In this document: positions 27,474-34,872 of the stretch, one piece after another
Layout: each line of letters opens with the position of its first letter
Position numbering within the stretch: the stretch's first letter is position 1
Assembly: GCA_000169115.1 (NCBI GenBank)
Contig: AAVV01000007.1
Coordinates: 1-64,000 of the forward strand
Origin: a marine gamma proteobacterium HTCC2080
GTDB lineage: Bacteria; Pseudomonadota; Gammaproteobacteria; Pseudomonadales; Halieaceae
Length of the DNA: 64,000 nt
Reading direction: 5' to 3'
The notes under the pieces: model-generated
What the model saw: only the letters and a program-made list of their open reading frames with translations
Told to the model about the DNA's origin: nothing
Databases searched by the model: none
Program-made: the position numbers and the translations under genes

Positions 27474-28478
27474 CTACGTAGCTATCCACAGTAGATAAGC
27501 CACAATAATTGCTGCAATAAAAAGCGTCTCGCCCACAATTAATAAAACAGGCTTTAACCCAATAGTCATGACTTCTTGCATAGAAGTGCGTATTCCCAGA
27601 GCGGCAATAGCGACCAATAAAAGCGCAGGGGCGAGATTCGCGACTGGTTGAATAAGGTCTCCCGGAATCAACCCCGTGCTATTTACCGCAAATAAAACAA
27701 TAAAGCCGATGAGAAAGAAAGGAAAGGTAGGCGCCTTTTCCCGATCCGCGGCGGCGCTAACTTTGTTGCGAAAAATAATGCCTATCATCAGTACGACCGG
27801 CACCAACATTGCCACTCGTAGAAGTTTTATAAAGGTCCCTAAGTCACCTGTTGTGGGGGATACGCTATAGCCTGCCCCGACAACCTGCGCAACATCGTGA
27901 ATCGTCGCACCGATAAAAATACCCATTTCTTGGTCATTAAACTGCAAAACGTCACCGATAATCGGATAGAGCACCATGGCGATGGTACTCAAGCTTGTCA
28001 CGCCGATAATGGTAAACAACGTCTGACGCTGGGTATCCATTCCTTTAGGAAGGACGCTGCTAATCGCCATCGCTGCCGAGGCGCCACAAATCGCCACGCT
28101 GCCTCCTGTTAATACGCCCAGCTGTCGCTCACAACCCAAGAGCCGGCCTAGCACAACACCAAACAGCAGGGTTGCCAGCACTGCAGAGAGAACGAGTAGC
28201 ACGGGGGTCCAACCTAACGAAGCAACATCTGCGACGGTAAGACGCAGCCCAAGCAACGCCACACCTAACCGCAAGGCTTTAACCGCTACAAGCTCTAACC
28301 CCGGTCCAACGCGAGGCGTTTCGTTCAAAAAATGAAAGGCCATCCCGAGCAACAGGCCCATGAGCATAGCGGGCGCACCATAACGCTGCGCAATGAATGA
28401 GGCCGCAAGTGCCACCGCAGTGGCTACGGCAACACCGGGAAAGTATTGTGCCCAAGCGGCAATTAGACGATCTATCAC
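27474..28478 (-). CDS. YeiH-family (UPF0324) putative membrane exporter
   Basis: Integral membrane protein of 334 residues with about ten hydrophobic helices and the family stretches MGLLLGMAFHF, LGVALLGLRLTVADV and LTGGSVAICGASAAMAISSVLP. The family is annotated as putative sulfate exporters; related proteins occur with sulfonate and taurine catabolism. The GTG start overlaps the iorB stop by 4 bp, so it is the last gene of a cyclase-iorA-iorB-permease operon. Co-transcription with an indolepyruvate oxidoreductase is unexpected for a sulfate exporter and suggests transport of an organic acid or by-product. Confidence 0.85.
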   Translation of the reverse strand: MIDRLIAAWAQYFPGVAVATAVALAASFIAQRYGAPAMLMGLLLGMAFHFLNETPRVGPGLELVAVKALRLGVALLGLRLTVADVASLGWTPVLLVLSAVLATLLFGVVLGRLLGCERQLGVLTGGSVAICGASAAMAISSVLPKGMDTQRQTLFTIIGVTSLSTIAMVLYPIIGDVLQFNDQEMGIFIGATIHDVAQVVGAGYSVSPTTGDLGTFIKLLRVAMLVPVVLMIGIIFRNKVSAAADREKAPTFPFFLIGFIVLFAVNSTGLIPGDLIQPVANLAPALLLVAIAALGIRTSMQEVMTIGLKPVLLIVGETLFIAAIIVAYLLWIAT

Positions 28479-29977
28479 TGAACAGCATGTTCCATTAAAG
28501 ACGATTCACTCTGTATTAAATCATCAAATGCCGCCGAGTCTTCTCCCAGCATTGCCGCCTTTTGTGCTCGACAAATGAAATCAGCCGTCACCACATCCTG
28601 TGTCTTTATCGCATCTAAAATAACGAGCAGTCGTGAGGTCGTACGATGTCGCGTGGCGCCGTACCCCTTGACCATACCACCGCAATCCGCGATAGCTTTT
28701 GCGACGACTGGCGATGGTGCCGACAGCACAGCAGAAAACCAGCGCTCAATCATGACCCATTCCTGACTAAAACCTAGACTTTTCCGACGACCACCTTTCA
28801 AAGCCGCTAGCCGGCGCAGCGTCCACTGTGTCAGCACCTTGTCTGTTCGCAATTTCCTGGCGCCCAGCATCGACTCCAAGACTTTTGTCAGCAAATTAGA
28901 ATTCAACAATCGCTGCCCCCATGCTTTGGGGAGCAGCGCTGCCACCTCCTCAACACGAGGATGGAAAAATTCGGTGACCTGAATAAACTGACCCGAGGCT
29001 GCACGAACCTCCTCGCGAATTTCCGTTTCACGAGCGGGCCTGCACTTAAGCTGGGCTACTCTTGGTATATCTTCAAATGCCATCCAAAGTGCCAACCACC
29101 GAGCAGTTTCCTGCGTGAGGTCATAACCGTTGTGACCAGAATCAATATCCACCACCTGAGCAACTCGCTGGAGAAAGTCTGCTGCATAGGCTTCATCCTG
29201 ATAGTCCAATAGGCGCAAGACTCCCTGGTAAACAACCTCATGGACCCCCTCAGGCAGCGCAGCGACCAGTGGTAACAGCCTAGCTCCAAGTGGTGTGGTG
29301 GCCTCAGGCAAACCAAATACAGACGGTGGATCGGGATCATAAAGTGCAACGCCGCCGGAGTGTGCGCGATCAAAGCTTTCGTCAAAGGCGGCTCGATTTG
29401 CTGCCGCGCCCTTTCCAACGGCAAGGACTTCAGTAAAAACATCGCGCTGAAATGGCAGCACCCCTGCTCCAGCAATAGCACCAAATAAACCTGCAGAAAT
29501 TACCGTACCGTGCCGCTGCACTAATTCCAGCAAATCGAAATGCACGAAACGATTTGCATAGCGCGTCGAAAGATCAAGGATAAAAGCCGTATCAGCCGTA
29601 CCGTCTGCGGTAGCGCTTTTTTCTGTAATGCCATAAACCCGGTGATCTGAGGAAATTAGCGTGGTTCGCTCTGGGGAGATAAAGCCGCGGCTGATCATGC
29701 GGCCCGCCTCGGCTATCTCCGAGGTTACTGCAATATCAATGTCTCCCTGAGCAGGAAATAAACTCATGACCGGCTCAGGTTGATTCTTTGAGCGGGGTAT
29801 AAACTCTAAATAGTAAATCGTGGCGCCAGTACGCTGGGCAACTCCGGCCAATGAAGTGCTCTGACAGTACCAACCTGAGCGCTTCGCAACGTCAATCAGC
29901 CAGTTAGTCAGTACACCGCCGCCCTCGCCGCCAAGTGCCGCGACAATCATATTGATGGTTTTCAACGGTGCAGTCAC
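28475..29977 (-). CDS. iorB: Indolepyruvate oxidoreductase subunit beta, long form
   Basis: About 500 residues, against roughly 200 for archaeal IorB. The first 200 are the pyruvate-oxidoreductase gamma-type domain (IVAALGGEGGGVLTNWLIDVAKRSGW). The rest, about 300 residues, is an extra helical domain found in proteobacterial long forms. With IorA it oxidatively decarboxylates aryl pyruvates such as indole-3-pyruvate to the aryl-acetyl-CoA. GTG 29977 is preferred to an ATG at 30019 because it overlaps the iorA stop as GTGA and follows AAGG. Electron acceptor unknown; no ferredoxin gene adjoins. Phenylpyruvate is an equally possible substrate. Confidence 0.85.
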   Translation of the reverse strand: MTAPLKTINMIVAALGGEGGGVLTNWLIDVAKRSGWYCQSTSLAGVAQRTGATIYYLEFIPRSKNQPEPVMSLFPAQGDIDIAVTSEIAEAGRMISRGFISPERTTLISSDHRVYGITEKSATADGTADTAFILDLSTRYANRFVHFDLLELVQRHGTVISAGLFGAIAGAGVLPFQRDVFTEVLAVGKGAAANRAAFDESFDRAHSGGVALYDPDPPSVFGLPEATTPLGARLLPLVAALPEGVHEVVYQGVLRLLDYQDEAYAADFLQRVAQVVDIDSGHNGYDLTQETARWLALWMAFEDIPRVAQLKCRPARETEIREEVRAASGQFIQVTEFFHPRVEEVAALLPKAWGQRLLNSNLLTKVLESMLGARKLRTDKVLTQWTLRRLAALKGGRRKSLGFSQEWVMIERWFSAVLSAPSPVVAKAIADCGGMVKGYGATRHRTTSRLLVILDAIKTQDVVTADFICRAQKAAMLGEDSAAFDDLIQSESSLMEHAVQ

Positions 29978-32160
29978 AGCCTTGCCAGCTCCCTTCGGCG
30001 AAGATCTCGGTCTCGCCACCAGTTGCGAACACGCGCACGCAACCCGTGGCGAAGTCGTTCAAAGCGTGTGGGATTATAAACAAGGTCAATCTGAGAGAAG
30101 GACGGGCACAATATGGCGCTGTGTGCGTTAGTGCCACAAACACCGCACCCCACACAACTGTTATCGACGTAAGACACCGGATCGACCCGAAGAGGGTCTG
30201 GGTTATCTTTAATGGTTAATGAGGGGCAACCTGATAGACGAATACATCCATGGTCACCCGTGCAGGTCTCAGCATCAATATAAAACCGCGCGCGATCAAC
30301 ACGCTGCCCGGTATCAATCGCTTTTTTCAGCAGGGGCTTTATCCGCCGCTGACGGTTAAGCATGCATTCACCCTCTGCGATCACGACTTTGAGGCCTGGA
30401 GCGTCTGTCGTTAACGCTTCACGCAACGTGTGCTTCATCGCTTCGATATTGTAAGTGCTAACCGTTTGTAGCCAATCGACCCCTGCCCCTCGACAGGCAT
30501 CTTCAATGCTTTGCCATTGTTCGCGCTGGGGCTGCTGCGCATCAATAGTCGACGCAATTAAGCTGGGCTCAACTAAAGAGGGAATATCCTGTCCGCCCGT
30601 CGCCGCCGAATAACCGTTGTCAATAATAATTAGCAGACCATCATGACCATTAAATACCGCGCTAGTCACACCGCTGGTCAATCCGTTATGCCAAAACCCG
30701 CCATCTCCCATAATACTGATAGCTTTGTGGGGTAACGCATGTCGCATTCCAGACGAGCTCGCCAAAGACAACCCGTAACCCATAATGGTATTACCCAAGT
30801 TAAATGGCGCTGCCGTTGCAAAGGAGTGGCAGCCGATGTCTGATGAAATATGGAAGGGGCCCATCTCCTCCTGCAACTGCTTAATGGCGGAAAATAGTGG
30901 CCGCTCCGGACATCCTGTACACAACCCCGCAGGCCTAGGGGGTAAATTCTCCATGAGCGCAGCAATATCCTCATCGCTCACGGGGGTTTGCAGGGCGAGC
31001 ACCGATGCCAGATCTAACTCCAGGGGAATCTGCTGCTCGGTGGCGGCAAGTAAAAATCGAGTCACTCCCTCCAACATGACTTGACCGGTGTACTCCCCAG
31101 CCATGGGCATAATGTCCTTGCCATACACTCGTGTCTGAACATCGCGGCGCCGTAAGATCGTTTGTATGCCCTGCTCAATATATTCGGGCTGACCCTCCTC
31201 CAACACCAGCACCTGCTCTTTGCCGACACAAAATTCGATTAGCTCATCGGGCACCAAAGGGTAAGCTACGTTCATGCAGTAAATTGGAACCTCGGCATTA
31301 CCGTACACATCGGCTAACCCCTGCCGTTGTAACGCTCGAATAACCGTGTTGTAGGAACCACCACAAGTAATAATTCCCAGGGATTCGTAACGCCCCGGAA
31401 AGTGTTCGTTAAGCCCCTGCTCACGAATAAATTTAATCGCCGCGGGCAAACGCTGGGCAATTTTCTCCCGCTCTTGCTCATAGACGTAGGGTGGCAGGAT
31501 GATTTTTTCAGGCTCGCGCTGTGGTACCACTGGAGCGTGCTTGTTGAAGGCAGGCGCTACATTGTCCTTGGCAGTAAATTCCCCAGTCACATGACAGCCT
31601 CGAATACGCATCATGTAAAAGACGGGGGTATTAGAGGCCTCTGATAGCTCAAAGCCCCGCTCCACCATTTCGGTAATGCTGGTTAGGTTTGGTCTTGGAT
31701 CCATTAGCCACATTTGAGCCTTCATTGCGAAAGCGTAGCTGCGCTCTTGCATAATGCTGGAGCCTTCGCCGTAATCCTCCCCTACGATCACTAGCGCCCC
31801 ACCAGTAACACCTGCAGATGCAAGATTAGACAACGCATCTGAAGCCACATTAGTTCCAACGGTGGACTTCCACGTTACTGCGCCCCTCAGGGGATAATTA
31901 ATCGACGCAGATAACATTGCGGCGGCGGTGGCTTCAGATCCATTCGCCTCAAAATGCACACCCAGCTCACTCAGAATTTCCTGAGCATCGTTGAGGACAT
32001 CCATAAGGTGTGAAATCGGCGAACCTTGATAGCCGCCAACATAAGACACCCCAGACTGCAGCAGTGCCTTGGTGATAGCCAAGATACCTTCACCTTCGAA
32101 GATATCCCCTGCACCGGCTCGCAGTTTCTTTACCTCTTCCGAAAACGAGCGTTCAGCCAT
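29974..32160 (-). CDS. iorA: Indolepyruvate oxidoreductase subunit alpha with C-terminal ferredoxin domain
   Basis: Thiamine-diphosphate enzyme of 728 residues. N-terminal pyrimidine-binding domain (ALLQSGVSYVGGYQGSPISH), central domain, C-terminal TPP domain (SIMGDGGFWHNGLTSG near 488), and a final two-cluster ferredoxin segment (ETCTGDHGC and CVGCGVCGTNAHSAILCPSF). It starts 44 bp after the cyclase gene ends and is coupled to iorB. A cyclase/isatin-hydrolase-like gene upstream on the same transcript, with a MarR-type operator at its promoter, argues that an indolic rather than phenolic substrate is used. Confidence 0.92.
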   Translation of the reverse strand: MAERSFSEEVKKLRAGAGDIFEGEGILAITKALLQSGVSYVGGYQGSPISHLMDVLNDAQEILSELGVHFEANGSEATAAAMLSASINYPLRGAVTWKSTVGTNVASDALSNLASAGVTGGALVIVGEDYGEGSSIMQERSYAFAMKAQMWLMDPRPNLTSITEMVERGFELSEASNTPVFYMMRIRGCHVTGEFTAKDNVAPAFNKHAPVVPQREPEKIILPPYVYEQEREKIAQRLPAAIKFIREQGLNEHFPGRYESLGIITCGGSYNTVIRALQRQGLADVYGNAEVPIYCMNVAYPLVPDELIEFCVGKEQVLVLEEGQPEYIEQGIQTILRRRDVQTRVYGKDIMPMAGEYTGQVMLEGVTRFLLAATEQQIPLELDLASVLALQTPVSDEDIAALMENLPPRPAGLCTGCPERPLFSAIKQLQEEMGPFHISSDIGCHSFATAAPFNLGNTIMGYGLSLASSSGMRHALPHKAISIMGDGGFWHNGLTSGVTSAVFNGHDGLLIIIDNGYSAATGGQDIPSLVEPSLIASTIDAQQPQREQWQSIEDACRGAGVDWLQTVSTYNIEAMKHTLREALTTDAPGLKVVIAEGECMLNRQRRIKPLLKKAIDTGQRVDRARFYIDAETCTGDHGCIRLSGCPSLTIKDNPDPLRVDPVSYVDNSCVGCGVCGTNAHSAILCPSFSQIDLVYNPTRFERLRHGLRARVRNWWRDRDLRRRELARL

Positions 32161-32204
32161 ACCTTACTTTCCTGATTATCAAGCCGTTAATACGACGTCC
32201 GCGC

Positions 32205-32990
32205 TCAGGCAGGCACTAACGCAATAACTCGACAGGGGCTGCCAGAACCGTTTTGTATTTTAAGCGGCGCCGCTACTAGTATAGCCCCGGTAGCGGGCAA
32301 CTCGTCGAGATTACACAGACTAGCCAAACCACATTTATTGGCGCCGTGCATCAGATTGTGACAGGGAAACATAGGATCTTGCGCAGCTGCCTGTCCAGCG
32401 TCAGTCCCCACGGTTTCAGTACCTACACCGAGAATATCTCGCTCCTCGGCAAGGAAAGTAATAGTAGCAGGATCCCACCCAGGACTGTGATTGCCATCTT
32501 CGCGCTTGTTAAGAAATTCCTCGGGGTCTTTACGTTTAGACCAGTCGGTTCGGTAAAGCACCCAGGCCCCTTTAGGGATTTGTCCGTGCTCTGCCTCCCA
32601 GTTCTTAAGGAAATCAACGCTGAGAAGAAAGTCTTCATCCGCCTGACTTTCAGCTGTTGCATCAATAACGACAGCGGGGCCCACGAAAGTGCTTGGCGGC
32701 AGCGTGTCAGTCGCATGATTTTCATGGTCCTTACCGGTTACCCAGTGAATCGGGGCATCAAAATGCGTGCCCGTATGCTCACCGCATTTGATGTTATTCC
32801 AGTACCAAGCCGGTCCACGTTCGTCATAACGCGATATTTCTTCCTTACTAAACGGCCAAGCATTCTTCCACCCAAACTCTTCAGGCAACTGTAGGATGGG
32901 CGTCTCTGATGTTAGCGTCACGCTAAGATCTACGACCTTAATTGAGCCCGACACTAAGCCTGCTGCTACGTCCATTAGTACATTATTCAT
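32205..32990 (-). CDS. Cyclase-family metal hydrolase (isatin hydrolase or kynurenine formamidase-like)
   Basis: Metal-dependent amidohydrolase of 261 residues carrying the family signature HTGTHFDAPIHW at residues 72-83, where the His and Asp residues bind Mn or Zn. The related families open isatin to isatinate, cleave N-formylkynurenine, or act on cyclic amides, and all can lead to anthranilate-type products. It is first gene of the operon with iorA, iorB and the YeiH-like permease, and divergent from ridA across a MarR-type operator. With an aminobenzoyl-CoA operon under the same operator, isatin or oxindole lactam hydrolysis is the favoured guess. Confidence 0.87.
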   Translation of the reverse strand: MNNVLMDVAAGLVSGSIKVVDLSVTLTSETPILQLPEEFGWKNAWPFSKEEISRYDERGPAWYWNNIKCGEHTGTHFDAPIHWVTGKDHENHATDTLPPSTFVGPAVVIDATAESQADEDFLLSVDFLKNWEAEHGQIPKGAWVLYRTDWSKRKDPEEFLNKREDGNHSPGWDPATITFLAEERDILGVGTETVGTDAGQAAAQDPMFPCHNLMHGANKCGLASLCNLDELPATGAILVAAPLKIQNGSGSPCRVIALVPA

Positions 32991-33080
32991 TTCGTTCCCC
33001 CTCGCGTCGCTACGCGAATACTGAATTTAATAACGGTAGTGCTGCCGTAGGTTGGGCTGGCCTCTTGACCACTCCTAATG

Positions 33081-33100
33081 ATACTTTAGGTATAAAGTAT
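33081..33100. promoter_or_regulatory. MarR-type operator copy 3 (cyclase-iorAB / ridA gap)
   Basis: ATACTTTAGGTATAAAGTAT: two perfect 8-bp arms (ATACTTTA and TAAAGTAT) around GGTA. It is the clearest full-length copy and lies in the divergent gap between the cyclase gene (start 32990) and ridA (start 33135), so one site could control both operons. Confidence 0.75.
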
Positions 33101-33134
33101 TACGCTTCACAACTCATTGCAAATGGAAGAGCTC

Positions 33135-33527
33135 ATGCATACCACATTACTCCCCGATGGATGGCCGCGACCTAAAGGTTATGCAAATGGCGTTATGGCA
33201 CAAGGCACCCATCACATTTTTTGCGGCGGACAAATTGGTTGGAATTCAGCGGAAGTTTTTGAATGCCAAGATTTCGCAGGGCAGCTCCGTCAAGCCTTGG
33301 AAAATGTGTTGGCCATTTTACGAGCAGCCGAGGCAGGTCCAGAGCACATGACGCGCATGACTTGGTATATCACCGATAAGCAAGCTTATCTGGGTAACCT
33401 TCGAGAGGTGGGGGCCATTTACCGCGAAATCATGGGCAAACACTATCCGGCCATGAGTGTGGTTGAGGTTACCGCACTCATAGAAGATGACGCGCTCGTT
33501 GAAGTTGAAGTTACTGCACTACGATGA
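33135..33527 (+). CDS. RidA-family enamine/imine deaminase
   Basis: RidA/YjgF/RutC-type protein of 130 residues: GYANGVMAQGTHHIFCGGQIGWN, QALENVLAILRAAEAGPEHMTRMTWY and the C-terminal SVVEVTALIEDDALVEVEVTAL. ATG 33135 has GGAAGAG just upstream and is preferred over an open frame from 33117. Family members hydrolyse reactive enamines and imines, and RutC works beside RutA. Here it precedes a RutA-like flavoenzyme. The aminobenzoyl-CoA reductase product is itself an enamine, so a deamination role in that branch is plausible. Confidence 0.9.
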   Translation: MHTTLLPDGWPRPKGYANGVMAQGTHHIFCGGQIGWNSAEVFECQDFAGQLRQALENVLAILRAAEAGPEHMTRMTWYITDKQAYLGNLREVGAIYREIMGKHYPAMSVVEVTALIEDDALVEVEVTALR

Positions 33528-33597
33528 CCTATGGAGCCCAGTTTTACAGGACAACTCAAAAAAATGGGTTGTCAGGCTCGGGCAGTCCTGCTATTTA

Positions 33598-33615
33598 TAT
33601 TTTAAGCTTAAAATA
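33598..33615. promoter_or_regulatory. MarR-type operator copy 4 (before the RutA-like gene)
   Basis: TATTTTAAGCTTAAAATA is a perfect 18-bp palindrome ending 63 bp before the RutA-like start codon. Its presence between ridA and the next gene means the latter has its own regulated promoter rather than depending on ridA readthrough. Confidence 0.72.
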
Positions 33616-33678
33616 AAACGAGAGATGTTGCAGACACACAGAGCAAAAACGAACGCCAACACGAAAGGTCTTTAACGA

Positions 33679-34788
33679 ATGACTGCACTGATGCGCGAAT
33701 CAAAAAACAAATTGAAATTGGGCACCTTCTCTGCCAATTGCTCAGGGGGCATGGCCGTTACCAAAGTTGAAGAGCGCTGGAATAACAACTGGGAAAACAA
33801 CATCAACTTGGTCAAGCAGTGCGACGACGCCGGTATTGAGTTTATGCTACCCATAGCGCGCTGGATTGGCTACGGCGGCGAAAAAGATTTTCATGGCAAT
33901 GTCCTCGAAACAGTGACGTGGGCCGCGGGATTAGCGGCACACTCCAAAAATATCCAGGTTTTTGCGACCGTTCATACGGCGTTTAATCACCCCATAGTGA
34001 CCGCAAAACAACTAGCCACACTCGACCAAATGTCGGGAGGACGGTTAGGGCTAAATGTCGTCGCTGGCTGGAACAAACCTGAATACGACGCCTTCGGTAA
34101 AGATCTGCCTGGCGATCACTGCGACCGTTACGCCATGGCACAAGAGTGGTTCGATTACGTGCAAAAGCTGTGGAATGAAGACAAGCCGTTTGACTGGGAA
34201 GGCACGTTTTATCAGGGCAAGGGCGTTTACAGCCTCCCCCACCCTATTCAAAAAAGAATGCCCATCATCAATGCAGCTGCGTCTGATGAGGGTCGCAACT
34301 TTGCCATGCGTAACGCTGATTTCCTGTTTACACCGGTCTTTGATTTTGAACAGGCAGCGGAAACCGTTAAAGACATAACGGCTAGAGCCGCCAGTGCTCA
34401 ACGCACAGTCGATGTATTGACCTTTTGTACGGTTGTTTGTCGCCCCACTCAAAAAGAAGCCGATGACTACCTCAACTGGTACGCAAACGAAAATGCCGAT
34501 TGGGAAGCCGTTGACAACCTAATGACCCTGCAAGGTCTGCATGCTCAGTCCTTCCCGCCCGAGGCGTTATCGATGTTTAGGGATCGCTTTGCGGCTGGCC
34601 ATGGCGGCTTCCCCTTAGTGGGAACCCCAGACAAAATTGCCGACTTGCTCGAACAATTGAGTAACACCGGGATAGCCGGCACCACGTTATCCTTTGTCGA
34701 TTACGCCAAAGAGTTCCCCTATTTTAGGCAGGAGGTTATGCCTCGACTGGAGCGCAAGGGGTTGCGACTACCCAGACAAGACTCTTAA
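33679..34788 (+). CDS. RutA-like LLM-class flavin-dependent monooxygenase
   Basis: Bacterial-luciferase-fold FMN monooxygenase of 369 residues, close in style to pyrimidine monooxygenase RutA: NINLVKQCDDAGIEFMLPIARWIGYGG, VLETVTWAAGLAAHSKNIQVFATVHT, SGGRLGLNVVAGWNKPEYDAFG. RutA cleaves the uracil ring amide using a flavin-N5-oxygen species. No rutB, rutD, rutF or rutG homologue is present, so pyrimidine use is unlikely. With RidA upstream and a MarR-type operator at its promoter, it probably oxidises a nitrogen heterocycle or lactam intermediate of the island pathway. An unlinked NADH:FMN reductase would be required. Confidence 0.87.
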   Translation: MTALMRESKNKLKLGTFSANCSGGMAVTKVEERWNNNWENNINLVKQCDDAGIEFMLPIARWIGYGGEKDFHGNVLETVTWAAGLAAHSKNIQVFATVHTAFNHPIVTAKQLATLDQMSGGRLGLNVVAGWNKPEYDAFGKDLPGDHCDRYAMAQEWFDYVQKLWNEDKPFDWEGTFYQGKGVYSLPHPIQKRMPIINAAASDEGRNFAMRNADFLFTPVFDFEQAAETVKDITARAASAQRTVDVLTFCTVVCRPTQKEADDYLNWYANENADWEAVDNLMTLQGLHAQSFPPEALSMFRDRFAAGHGGFPLVGTPDKIADLLEQLSNTGIAGTTLSFVDYAKEFPYFRQEVMPRLERKGLRLPRQDS

Positions 34789-34872
34789 AGTGAAAAAAAT
34801 CTGGCCGTACTTAGCTGAAACAAGCAATAAAATTAACCTAAAAATACAATAAACCACTCTCAGGAGCTCATG

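Noticed and set aside
27474-28478. Confident call as a sulfate exporter.
   Set aside because: That label rests only on family naming; the operon partners are aryl-pyruvate and lactam enzymes, so the substrate is left open.
29978-30019. ATG 30019 as the iorB start.
   Set aside because: It would overlap iorA by 46 bp. GTG 29977 gives a GTGA overlap with a nearby AAGG, the same arrangement as at several other junctions in the window.
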